Shown: one piece after another, positions 42,263 to 51,074 of the stretch
Layout of the letters: every line of letters starts with the position of its first letter
How positions within the stretch are numbered: the stretch's first letter is position 1
Assembly: GCF_008122505.1 (NCBI RefSeq)
Contig: NZ_VSSB01000002.1
Span: 434,001-498,000 of the forward strand
DNA length: 64,000 nucleotides
Source of the DNA: Agromyces mariniharenae
GTDB taxonomy: Bacteria; Actinomycetota; Actinomycetes; Actinomycetales; Microbacteriaceae
Direction of reading: 5' to 3'
Program-made: the position numbers and the translations under genes
Notes under the pieces: generated by a model
Told to the model about the DNA's origin: nothing
What the model saw: the letters and a program-made list of their open reading frames with translations, nothing else
Database searches by the model: none

Positions 42263-43941
42263 TGCGCCGCGCCCCCTCCACCCCGCCCGACCTGCCCGGG
42301 TACCGGTCGCTGCAGCTGCTCGGCTCCGGCGGCTTCGCCGACGTGTTCCTCTACGAGCAGCGGCTGCCGCGCCGCAAGGTCGCCGTCAAGGTGCTGCTCA
42401 CCGAGGAGCTCGGCCGCGACACGCGCGCGCAGTTCGTCGCCGAGGCGAACCTCATGGCGCAGCTGTCGGCGCACCCGTTCATCGTCACGATCTTCCACGC
42501 CGACGTGTCGGCCGACGGCCGCCCGTACTTCGTCATGGAGTACTGCTCGGGTCCGAGCCTCGCCGAGCGCTACAAGCGGGAGCGGTTCGCCGTCGAGGAC
42601 GCGCTGCGCACCGGCATCCGACTCGCCGGCGCCGTCGCGACCGCGCACGCCGCCGGCATCCTGCACCGCGACATCAAGCCCGCGAACGTGCTCACGAACG
42701 ACTACGGCTGGCCGGCCCTCACCGACTTCGGCATCTCGTCGAACCTCGAGGGCGAACTGCCCGTGCACACCGTCACGTCGCCGGCGGATGCCTCGGCCAC
42801 CGGGTCGGGCCAGTCCGCCGTCGGCATGAGCGTGCCGTGGTCGCCGCCCGAGATGTTCGAGGACGACCCGCGCCCCAACCAGCGCAGCGACGTGTTCTCG
42901 CTCGCCGCCACCGTGCACACCCTCCTCGCCGGCCGCACGCCCTTCGAGATCCCGGGCCGCCCCAACGGCTCCCTCGACCTCATAGGCCGCATCGAGCGCG
43001 GGGCGATCACGCCGATCGACCGGCCCGACGTGCCGCGCAGCCTCACGGCGGTGCTCGCGAAGGGCATGGCGACCCGCCGCGACGACCGCTATCCGTCCGC
43101 GATCGAGTTCGCCAGGGCCCTGCAGCGCGTCGAGCTCGAACTCGGGTACGCGCCGACGGGCATCGAGGTGCCGAACCTCGCGACCGAGCGCGTCACGACC
43201 GACGACGCAGCCGTCGACGACGCGGATGCCACTCGCGCCCGCGCCGTGCGCACCGTCGACGCGCAGCCCCGCCCAGCGGCATCCGCCGGCGACGACGCGA
43301 CCGCGGCGCGCACGCCGCGCACGGTGGAGGCGCAGCCGACGCCCGACGAGGGCACGGTGCTGCGCGGCGCGTCCCCGCGAATGTCCGCGCCCGACGTGGC
43401 ATCCGTCGATGCCACCGTGGTGCGCGCGGGTCGGAGTGCGTCGGCTCCGGTCGATGCCACGCAGGTGCGGCCGCGCGACGGCGGCCCTGCGGCATCCGAC
43501 ACCGCGACCGCAACGCGCACGGCGCGACCCGAGCGCTCCCGCGTCGGCACGCTCGTCGCGGTCGCCGCCGGCGCCGTCGTCGTGGCCGCCATCGGCATCG
43601 CCGTCGCCCTCTCGGGGACGCTGCAGCAGGGCTCGCCCGATCCGACCGCCGCCCCGACCGACCAGGACGCGATCCTCGCCGCGACCGTGCCCGCTCCCGT
43701 GGTGGAGGACGGGGTGCGCTCGGCGGACGGCGTGAGCGTGAGCTTCCCGGTGTCGCACCCGAGCGCCGAGGACGGCGACCGCTACCGCTGGCACCGGGCC
43801 GACGGCTCGGGGTCGACCGAGGTGGCCGAGGGGCCGGCGATCGTCGTCGCGGGCGTGGGCTCGGGGGAGCGGGTGTGCATCGAGGTGCAGGTGCAGCGCG
43901 GCAGCAAGACGTCGGAGCCGGTGACGGGATGCACGCCGTGA
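42262..43941 (+). CDS. membrane-anchored serine/threonine protein kinase
   Basis: A 559-residue Hanks-type kinase. The kinase domain spans about 12-285, with the glycine loop GSGGFADVF, Lys43 (VAVK), HRDIKPAN (Asp137) and DFG (Asp155). A long linker follows, containing several DAT-x-V/A-R threonine motifs that may be autophosphorylation sites. A transmembrane helix lies at about 430-450. The external part of about 110 residues is Ig-like and ends with two cysteines (RVCIEVQV, GCTP). It has no PASTA repeats, so it differs from PknB. It is coupled to the FHA gene upstream and overlaps the next gene. Confidence 0.93.
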   Translation: MRRAPSTPPDLPGYRSLQLLGSGGFADVFLYEQRLPRRKVAVKVLLTEELGRDTRAQFVAEANLMAQLSAHPFIVTIFHADVSADGRPYFVMEYCSGPSLAERYKRERFAVEDALRTGIRLAGAVATAHAAGILHRDIKPANVLTNDYGWPALTDFGISSNLEGELPVHTVTSPADASATGSGQSAVGMSVPWSPPEMFEDDPRPNQRSDVFSLAATVHTLLAGRTPFEIPGRPNGSLDLIGRIERGAITPIDRPDVPRSLTAVLAKGMATRRDDRYPSAIEFARALQRVELELGYAPTGIEVPNLATERVTTDDAAVDDADATRARAVRTVDAQPRPAASAGDDATAARTPRTVEAQPTPDEGTVLRGASPRMSAPDVASVDATVVRAGRSASAPVDATQVRPRDGGPAASDTATATRTARPERSRVGTLVAVAAGAVVVAAIGIAVALSGTLQQGSPDPTAAPTDQDAILAATVPAPVVEDGVRSADGVSVSFPVSHPSAEDGDRYRWHRADGSGSTEVAEGPAIVVAGVGSGERVCIEVQVQRGSKTSEPVTGCTP

Positions 43942-44654
43942 GGCCCCTGAAGGTGGAGTTCTGCGGCGAGTGGTACACCGTCGAGGAGGGCGCACCGTTC
44001 ACGATCGGGCGCGAGTCCGACCTCACCATCGACGACAACCCCTACCTGCACCGCACGTTCCTCACGCTGTCGTCAGAGTTCGGCCTGTGGTGGCTCTCGA
44101 ACGTCGGCCAGCTGCTGTCGGCCACGGTGTCGGATGCAACGGGGAGCGTGCAGGCGTGGGTGGCGCCGGGCGCCAAGCTCCCGCTCGTGTTCCAGACCGT
44201 GCATGTGATGTTCAGCGCCGGCTCGACGACGTACGACTTCACCGTGCACGCCGAGGAGGACTTCTACAACACGTCCCTCACGGCCGAGCCGGCCGACGGC
44301 GGCACGACGATCCTGCCCGTCACGCTCACGACGAGCCAGCGGCAGCTCGTGGTCGCGCTCGCCGAGCACGTGCTCTCGCAGCCGGTCGCCGGTCGCGCGA
44401 CCGTGCCGACCTCGGCCGAGGCGGCGGGCCGGCTCGGGTGGAGCATGACGACCTTCAACCGCAAGCTCGACAACGTCTGCGAGAAGCTCGACAAGATCGG
44501 CGTCGACGGGCTCCGCGGCGGTCGCGGCAAGCTCGCGACGAACCGCAGGGCCCGCCTCGTGGAGTACGCCGTGGCCACCCGGCTCGTGAGCGCCGACGAC
44601 CTCGCGCTGCTCGATCGGGGGGCCGACGGCGAGGCCGAGGAGGCCCGCGCGTAG
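43929..44654 (+). CDS. FHA-like domain protein with C-terminal helix-turn-helix
   Basis: A 241-residue protein. The first 100 residues resemble an FHA domain (FTIGRESDLTIDDN), but the phosphate-binding Ser-x-x-His is replaced by NPYLHRTF, so binding may differ. The C-terminal 100 residues are helical, with AAGRLGWSMTTFNRKLDNVCEKL, like an HTH domain. It could pass the kinase signal to DNA. The start may instead be GTG at 43938, which would overlap the kinase stop as GTGA. Confidence 0.75.
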   Translation: MHAVRPLKVEFCGEWYTVEEGAPFTIGRESDLTIDDNPYLHRTFLTLSSEFGLWWLSNVGQLLSATVSDATGSVQAWVAPGAKLPLVFQTVHVMFSAGSTTYDFTVHAEEDFYNTSLTAEPADGGTTILPVTLTTSQRQLVVALAEHVLSQPVAGRATVPTSAEAAGRLGWSMTTFNRKLDNVCEKLDKIGVDGLRGGRGKLATNRRARLVEYAVATRLVSADDLALLDRGADGEAEEARA

Positions 44655-44664
44655 CCGATCCGAC

Positions 44665-44682
44665 ATGGGGAGGCGTCCCCAT
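44665..44682 (+). terminator. small hairpin at the end of the kinase operon
   Basis: ATGGGGA and TCCCCAT form a seven-base stem with a four-base loop, followed by TTTC. It may separate the signalling operon from the surface operon. Confidence 0.45.
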
Positions 44683-44702
44683 TTCAGGGGTACGCGCGAC
44701 CG

Positions 44703-44711
44703 TGTTACGTT
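44703..44711 (+). promoter_or_regulatory. extended -10 promoter of the surface-protein operon
   Basis: TGTTACGTT contains TG, one base, then TACGTT, an extended -10 element. It lies 91 bases before the GTG at 44802 and just upstream of a tandem repeat. Confidence 0.5.
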
Positions 44712-44747
44712 GAGGGCCGTTCGCGTCCGCGCGCCCGTCCGTCCGAC

Positions 44748-44773
44748 GCATCCGACCGGTGCATCCGACCGGC
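44748..44773 (+). repeat. tandem 13-base direct repeat in the leader
   Basis: GCATCCGACCGGT and GCATCCGACCGGC lie head to tail about 35 bases after the predicted -10 box. Such a repeat may be a binding site for a regulator or an mRNA feature. Confidence 0.6.
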
Positions 44774-44801
44774 GGGAAGACGAAATCCAGGGGAGTTGAG
44801 A

Positions 44802-47800
44802 GTGGGGAGTTCCGCGTCCTGGGTGCGTGCGCGCAAGCCCGTCGCCTCGGTCGTGGCGCTCGCCGTCGCCGTCGGCGTCCCCGTGACGATCGCCGCGTTC
44901 CACCAGGGCTTCCCGGTGACCGACCCCGACCTCACCGCGCGCGACGTCTGGGTCACGAACGGGCAGGAGCTCCTCGCGGGCCGGCTCAACCGGCAGATCG
45001 AGGAGCTCGACGCCGCCGTCGCCACGGCGTCCAACGACGTCGACGTCTTCCAGGACGGCGACGACGTCTTCCTCCTCGACGCGAGCGCGGGCTCGCTCGA
45101 GCGCATCGACCCCTCGTTCACGACCCTGACCCAGCGCATCGACGTGCCGCTCGGGTCGCGCATCGCCTACGGCGGCGACGTGCTCGCGATCCTCTCGCCG
45201 AAGGGCGAGCTCTGGACGACCCCCGCGGGCGGCGACCTCTCGTTCGACGCGAACGGCACCGACCCCATCGCCGAGCTCGGTGCTGACGCCCGCGCCGCCG
45301 TCTCCGACCGCGGCACCGTGTTCGCGACCTCGGCCGACGACGACGAGCTGGTGCGCATCGACACGGGCGGCGGCGAGCCCGCCGTCTCGGAGCTCCCGAG
45401 GCTCGGCGCTCACCAGCTCGCCGCGGTCGGGGAGCGCGCGGTCGTGCTCGACGAGGACCGGAACGTCGTCGTGGTCGACGGCCGCGACGTGCCGCTGCCC
45501 GAGCCCGGCCTGCGGCTGCAGCAGTCGAGCGCCGAGCACGACGTCGCCTACGTCGCCGGCGCGGCCGAGCTCATCGCCGTCCCGCTCGGCGGGGGCGACG
45601 CCCGTGTCATCGAATCGGATGCCGCGGCGGCGCCGGCCCGGTCCGCCGACGAGGTCGCCGCGCCCGTCTGGGTGAACGGCTGCGCGCACGCCGCCTGGGC
45701 GACCTCCTCCACCTACCTCGCCGCATGCGACGACCGTGAGCCCGAATCGCAGGCGATCGAGCAGCCGACCGCGGGCTCCCGGCTCGAGTTCCGGGTGAAC
45801 CGCGACGTCGTGGTGCTCAACGACCTCACGACCGGCAACGCGTGGCTCGTCGACTCCGACCTCCGCCTCGTCGACAACTGGGAGGAGGTCACGCCGCCCG
45901 AGGAGACCGACGAGCTCGAGGGCGACGAGAAGAGCGCGCAGCAGACCTTCGAGGACACCCTCGCCGAGCGCACGGACGCCAACCGCACGCCCGTCGCGCG
46001 CGACGACGAGGCCGGCGTCCGTCCCGGACGCACGACGGTGCTCGAGGTGCTCGAGAACGACACCGACCCCGACGGCGACGTGCTCACCGTGTCCTCGACG
46101 TCGGACGTCGCCGAGTCCCAGGGTCGCCTCGAGCTCATCGACGGCGGCCGCGCCCTGCAGTTCACGCCCGCCGAGGGCGCCGCAGGCACCGTGTCGTTCC
46201 GCTACTCGGTCGACGACGGCCGCATGGGCGTGTCCGAGGCATCCGTCGACGTGCGCATCGTGCCCGAGCCCGAGAACGCCGCGCCCACCTCGATGCGCTC
46301 GGGCGCCGTGAGCGTCGAGCAGGGGCAGCAGATCTCCTACAACGTGCTCGCCGACTGGAACGACCCCGACGGCGACGACGTGTTCCTCGTGAACGCCTCG
46401 CCGACGAGCGGCGACTCCGTGCGGTTCAGCCCCGACGGCTTCGTGACGTTCGACCACAAGTCGGGCGAGCTCGGCCTCAAGGACGTCGCGTTCACCGTGT
46501 CCGACGGGCAGCTCACCGCGACGGGCACGCTGACCGTCGACGTCAAGCCCACGGGCACGCTCAACCCGGTCGGCACGCCCGACTTCGCGCAGGTGTTCGC
46601 CGGGGAGACCGCGCTCATCGAGCCGCTCGAGAACGACCTCACGCCGTCGGGCGCCCCGCTCGCGCTCCTCGGCGTCGACCAGGTGCCCACCGCGGCATCC
46701 GTCACCCCGAACCCCGAGCGCGGCACGATCGCGTTCTCGTCGAGCCAGCCGGGCGAGGTCATCTTCCTCTACAACGTCGGGGCGGATGCCGCGGTGAGCG
46801 TCGGCCTCATCCGCGTGCAGGTCGTGGAGCCGCCCGCCGAGGCGCCGCCGCCCATCGCGGTCAAGGACACCGCCTACCTGCGGCCGGGGGAGCCGACGAC
46901 CGTGCCGGTGCTCGTGAACGACGTCTCGCCGTCGGGCCGCGTGCTCGCCGTGCAGTCGGCCGACGACTCCGCGACCGACGACCTCGTCTCGGTCGAGATC
47001 CTCACGAACACCGTGGCGCGGGTCACCGCCTCGGAGGCGCTCGACCGGCAGCTGCAGTTCAGCTACACGATCTCCGACGGCGTGAACACGGCGACGGCGA
47101 CCGTGACGGTCGTGCCGGTGCCGCCGCTCGTGAAGCACCAGCCGCCAGTCGCCGTCGACGACGCCGCCAACGTGCGCGCCGGCGACATCGCGACGGTGCC
47201 CGTGCTCGCGAACGACTACCACCCCGACTCGACCGCCATCCACGTGCTGCCCGAGCTCGCCGACACCGGCTCGCTCCAGGGGCTCGCGTTCGTCGACGAC
47301 GACGAGGTGCGGTACCAGGCGCCCGAGGAGCCCGGCATCTACTCGGCCGTCTACACGATCGGCGACGACTTCGAGCAGACCGCTCGAGCGACCATCACGT
47401 TCACGGTCGTCGCGAAGGACGCCGGCGAGAACCGCCCGCCGCTGCCGACGCCGCTGACCTCGCGCACGTTCGCGGGCTCGGCCGTCTCGATCGACATCCC
47501 GCTCGACGGCCTCGACCCCGACGGCGACTCCGTGGTGCTCACGGGCATCTCGTCCGCGCCGAACCTGGGTCGCGTCGCCGAGCGCACCAGTACGTCGATC
47601 ACGTACGAGGCGTTCGCCGGGTCCACGGGCACCGACACCTTCACCTACGAGCTGCGCGACGCGTTCGGCGCGAGTGCGAAGGGCACCATCCGCATCGGCG
47701 TGATCCCGCGGCCCGCCGTCGCGCTGCCGCCGAAGGCCGTCGACGACGCCGTCGAGATGAAGCCCGGCCGTACCGCCTCGGTCGAGGTGCTGCTCAACGA

Positions 47801-50090
47801 CTCCGACCCGAGCGGCTACAGCCTGAAGGCCGTCGACCTGCCCGAGGTCGACGAGGGCATCGAGGCCGAGATCCGCGACAAGCGACGCGTCGTCGTCACC
47901 GCCCCCGACCAGGAGGGCGCGTTCACGATCCGGTACGAGATCTCGAACGGGCACGGCGGGGCCGACACCGCGTTCCTCCAGGTCGCCGTGAAGGACGACG
48001 CCAAGATCCTCCCGCCGACGGCCGAGGACCAGGTCATCGAGCCCGAGGACGTCGTCGAGGTCGACTCCGTCACGGTCGAGCCGCTCGACGACGCCACCAA
48101 CCCGGGCGGCCTCGTCGAGGACCTCGTCGTCACGCTCGAGGGCCCGAACGCGGGCCGCGCCGAGGTGACGTCCGGCGGCGGCATCGTCGTGGAGCCCGGC
48201 CGGGAGCGCTACGCCGTCGCGTACCGGCTCACGAACGAGCTCGACGAGCACTCGGCGATGGCGTTCGTGATCGTGCCGCCCGCGGCATCCGCGGAGGACA
48301 TCGAGGAGGACGAGCCGACGATCCCGGCGCCGCACCTCGCGAAGCTCGACCCGATCGTCGTGCCCATGAACGGCAGCATCACGTGGGACGTGGCCGACCT
48401 CGTGGTCGTCCCCTCGGGCAAGCCGGCCCTGGTGCTGTCGGCCTCGGCCGCGAACGCCCGGTCGGAGGCGTACGTCGACGGCACCACGCTGCGCTACGCA
48501 CCCGCGCAGGACTACCGCGGCGAGGCATCCGTCACGTTCGAGGTGACCGACGGGCGCGACGCCGACGACCCCGACGGCCGCAAGGCCCTGCTCACCCTGC
48601 CGGTCACCGTCGGCGACCCGAACTTCGAGGACACCCCGCCCGTGTTCACGCCGCGGCAGGAGACCATCGAGGCGGGGGAGCAGCCGCTCGAGATCGACCT
48701 GCGGTCTTCGAGCGACCACCCGAACCCCGACGTGATCGGGCGGCTCGGCTACGGCAACCTGCAGGGCACGACCGCCGACATCCAGGCCTCGATCGACGGC
48801 GGCACGCTGCGCGTCTCCTCGCCGCTCGGCGTGCAGCCCGGCACGGCGACGCGCCTCACCTTCGACGTGACGTTCAAGGAGTTCACGGTGCCCGGGTACG
48901 TCGACGTGAAGGTGGTGTCGTCGACCCGGGCGAAGCCGCAGGCCGTCGACGACGGGCCCGTGTACCTCACCCGCAGCGACGCGAAGACGATCGACGTGCT
49001 CGCGAACGACTTCAACCCGTTCCCGGAGTCGCCGCTGCGGATCGTCGATGCTCAGGTCGACCAGCTCGACGTCGGGTCGTCGGCGTCGGCGAGCTTCACT
49101 GCGAGTGACGTCACCGTGCGCACCGGGGCCGCGTTCACCGGCACGCTCAGCGTGATCTACCGCATCCAGGACGCGACGAAGGACCCCGCCCGTGAGACCC
49201 AGGGACGCGTCACGGTGATCGTGCGCGACCGGCCCGACCGGCCGAACGCGCCGACCGTGACCGCCGGCGACGGGTGGGCGGACGTGACGTGGCAGGCGCC
49301 GGCGCCGAACAACTCGGCGATCACCGGCTACGAGGTCGATTACAACGGCCAGAAGGCGACCTACGGCGCCGGCGCGGCGGGCATCACGCAGCGCATCGGC
49401 GGCCTCACGAACGGCACGGCCTACACGTTCACGGTGCGGGCGATCAACGCCATCGGCGCGTCGGACTGGTCGGCCGGAACGACCAGGACGCCCTACGGCA
49501 CGCCCTCCGCACCGAACAACGTGCGGCTTCAGTCGTCGGGCGACGCCCCCGCCGACCTCACGGCGAGCTGGAGTGCGCCCTCGTCAACCGGCGGCGGCGC
49601 GGTGACGTACGAGTGGCGCATCCAGGGCGCGCAGGGTTGGACCCGGACGACGGGCACCTCGGCACGCGTGAACAACGTCGGCGCCGGCACGTACACGCTC
49701 GACGTCCGCGCCATCAACAACGGCAGCACGCAGACCGGCCCCATCGCGTCCGACTCGGTCGGCGTGAGCAACCCGCCGCCACCGCCCCCACGGGCGTTCA
49801 TCTGCAAGGGCGGCGCCCAGGGCGGCGGCAACGCGGTGCAGGTGCGCTACGAGAACTTCACGGGCGGCGGCCACCGCATGTACACGTCGATCGACGGCGA
49901 CTCCAGCGCCTTCTACAAGGAGACGTTCTCGATCGGCGGCGACGGCAAGCAGACGCTGCAGAACTGGCTCGGCGTGCGATTCGACGCCGGCATCTGGGTC
50001 GTCATCGAGGGCCCCACGAACATCAGCAAGACGAACACGATCTCGGGCGCGCAGTGGAACGCGCTGTCGCCCGGCCAATGCAGCGGTTGA
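44802..50090 (+). CDS. giant membrane-anchored surface protein with cadherin-like and FN3 domains
   Basis: A 1762-residue protein. One N-terminal transmembrane helix lies at about 12-34 (ASVVALAVAVGVPVTIAAF). Residues 40-380 form a beta-propeller-like region with repeated short strands. From about 393 there are roughly 11 Ig/cadherin-like repeats marked by PVAxDD, an R/KPG turn and VLxND-xP-x-G (for example VLEVLENDTDPDGD and VPVLVNDVSPSG). Two fibronectin type III domains begin near 1480 and 1575. The last 100 residues follow PPPPPP and contain two cysteines. It is secreted by its anchor and stays attached. GGGGAG precedes the GTG. It is the first gene of an operon with the MoxR, DUF58 and transglutaminase-like genes. 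Confidence 0.9.
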   Translation: MGSSASWVRARKPVASVVALAVAVGVPVTIAAFHQGFPVTDPDLTARDVWVTNGQELLAGRLNRQIEELDAAVATASNDVDVFQDGDDVFLLDASAGSLERIDPSFTTLTQRIDVPLGSRIAYGGDVLAILSPKGELWTTPAGGDLSFDANGTDPIAELGADARAAVSDRGTVFATSADDDELVRIDTGGGEPAVSELPRLGAHQLAAVGERAVVLDEDRNVVVVDGRDVPLPEPGLRLQQSSAEHDVAYVAGAAELIAVPLGGGDARVIESDAAAAPARSADEVAAPVWVNGCAHAAWATSSTYLAACDDREPESQAIEQPTAGSRLEFRVNRDVVVLNDLTTGNAWLVDSDLRLVDNWEEVTPPEETDELEGDEKSAQQTFEDTLAERTDANRTPVARDDEAGVRPGRTTVLEVLENDTDPDGDVLTVSSTSDVAESQGRLELIDGGRALQFTPAEGAAGTVSFRYSVDDGRMGVSEASVDVRIVPEPENAAPTSMRSGAVSVEQGQQISYNVLADWNDPDGDDVFLVNASPTSGDSVRFSPDGFVTFDHKSGELGLKDVAFTVSDGQLTATGTLTVDVKPTGTLNPVGTPDFAQVFAGETALIEPLENDLTPSGAPLALLGVDQVPTAASVTPNPERGTIAFSSSQPGEVIFLYNVGADAAVSVGLIRVQVVEPPAEAPPPIAVKDTAYLRPGEPTTVPVLVNDVSPSGRVLAVQSADDSATDDLVSVEILTNTVARVTASEALDRQLQFSYTISDGVNTATATVTVVPVPPLVKHQPPVAVDDAANVRAGDIATVPVLANDYHPDSTAIHVLPELADTGSLQGLAFVDDDEVRYQAPEEPGIYSAVYTIGDDFEQTARATITFTVVAKDAGENRPPLPTPLTSRTFAGSAVSIDIPLDGLDPDGDSVVLTGISSAPNLGRVAERTSTSITYEAFAGSTGTDTFTYELRDAFGASAKGTIRIGVIPRPAVALPPKAVDDAVEMKPGRTASVEVLLNDSDPSGYSLKAVDLPEVDEGIEAEIRDKRRVVVTAPDQEGAFTIRYEISNGHGGADTAFLQVAVKDDAKILPPTAEDQVIEPEDVVEVDSVTVEPLDDATNPGGLVEDLVVTLEGPNAGRAEVTSGGGIVVEPGRERYAVAYRLTNELDEHSAMAFVIVPPAASAEDIEEDEPTIPAPHLAKLDPIVVPMNGSITWDVADLVVVPSGKPALVLSASAANARSEAYVDGTTLRYAPAQDYRGEASVTFEVTDGRDADDPDGRKALLTLPVTVGDPNFEDTPPVFTPRQETIEAGEQPLEIDLRSSSDHPNPDVIGRLGYGNLQGTTADIQASIDGGTLRVSSPLGVQPGTATRLTFDVTFKEFTVPGYVDVKVVSSTRAKPQAVDDGPVYLTRSDAKTIDVLANDFNPFPESPLRIVDAQVDQLDVGSSASASFTASDVTVRTGAAFTGTLSVIYRIQDATKDPARETQGRVTVIVRDRPDRPNAPTVTAGDGWADVTWQAPAPNNSAITGYEVDYNGQKATYGAGAAGITQRIGGLTNGTAYTFTVRAINAIGASDWSAGTTRTPYGTPSAPNNVRLQSSGDAPADLTASWSAPSSTGGGAVTYEWRIQGAQGWTRTTGTSARVNNVGAGTYTLDVRAINNGSTQTGPIASDSVGVSNPPPPPPRAFICKGGAQGGGNAVQVRYENFTGGGHRMYTSIDGDSSAFYKETFSIGGDGKQTLQNWLGVRFDAGIWVVIEGPTNISKTNTISGAQWNALSPGQCSG

Positions 50091-50105
50091 CGCGAGGAGC
50101 ATGAC

Positions 50106-51074
50106 ATGGCAGTGACATCCGAACAGGCCCTGTGGTTCCAGGACGCCTTCTCCAAGCTGGTCGACAACGTCGACCAGGCGATCCTGGGCAAGCGCGAGGT
50201 GATCGAGCTCGTGCTCATCGCCCTGCTGAGCGACGGGCACGTGCTGCTCGAGGACTTCCCGGGCACCGGCAAGACCGTGCTCGCGAAGTCGCTCGCCAAC
50301 ACGCTCGACGGCTCGAACTCGCGCATCCAATTCACGCCCGACCTGCTCCCGTCGGATGTCACGGGCGTCACGATCTACGACCAGGGCAAGGGGCGCTTCG
50401 AGTTCCACCGCGGGCCGATCTTCGCGTCGATCGTGCTCGCCGACGAGATCAACCGCGCCAGCCCGAAGACGCAGTCGGCGCTGCTCGAGGTGATGGAGGA
50501 GGGCCGGGTCACGGTCGACGGCGTGAGCTACGACGTGGGCTCGCCCTTCATGGTCATCGCGACCCAGAACCCCGTCGAGCAGGCCGGCACCTACTCGCTG
50601 CCCGAAGCGCAGCTCGACCGGTTCCTCATCAAGACGTCGCTCGGCTACCCCGACCACGACACCGCGGTCACGCTGCTGCTCGACTCGGCGAACCGCGCCC
50701 GCGCCACCAGGGTGTCGCCCATCATCGCGGCCAGCTCGGTCACGACGATGGCGCAGCTCGCGTCGGAGGTCTTCGTCGACGCGGCCGTGCTCGGCTACCT
50801 CAATCAGATCGTGTCGGCGACGCGCGAGCACCAGGACTCGGCGCTCGGCGTCAGCATGCGCGGGGCGCTCGCGCTCGCCCGCACCGCCAAGACGTGGGCG
50901 ATCGCGCATGGACGCACCTACGTGACGCCCGACGACGTGCGCGAGCTCGCGGTGCCCGTGCTCGCGCACCGCATCATCGTCGATCCCGAGTCGGAGTTCG
51001 CCGGCGTGACCGCCGAGGACATCGTGGGACGCGTGCTCGTCGAGGTCGCACCGCCCGCCTACCGGGCGGCATGA
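50106..51074 (+). CDS. MoxR family AAA+ ATPase
   Basis: A 322-residue AAA+ ATPase. Walker A is GTGKT at 53-57, Walker B is VLADEINR near 112, and the MoxR signature GRFEFHRGPIFASI and ATQNPVEQAGTYSLPEAQLDRF is complete. MoxR proteins act as chaperones for VWA or DUF58 partners. AGGAGC precedes the ATG. The stop overlaps the DUF58 start (ATGA). Confidence 0.95.
   Translation: MAVTSEQALWFQDAFSKLVDNVDQAILGKREVIELVLIALLSDGHVLLEDFPGTGKTVLAKSLANTLDGSNSRIQFTPDLLPSDVTGVTIYDQGKGRFEFHRGPIFASIVLADEINRASPKTQSALLEVMEEGRVTVDGVSYDVGSPFMVIATQNPVEQAGTYSLPEAQLDRFLIKTSLGYPDHDTAVTLLLDSANRARATRVSPIIAASSVTTMAQLASEVFVDAAVLGYLNQIVSATREHQDSALGVSMRGALALARTAKTWAIAHGRTYVTPDDVRELAVPVLAHRIIVDPESEFAGVTAEDIVGRVLVEVAPPAYRAA

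Noticed and set aside
43929-44654. A canonical FHA domain in this protein
   Set aside because: The GRES motif is present but the Ser-x-x-His and Asn-Gly motifs are not, so I call it FHA-like only.
44073-48719. Very long open frame on the minus strand opposite the FHA-like gene and the giant surface protein gene
   Set aside because: It is a shadow of high-GC codon bias: composition is Arg/Val/Asp/His-rich without domains, while the plus strand gives clear protein families.
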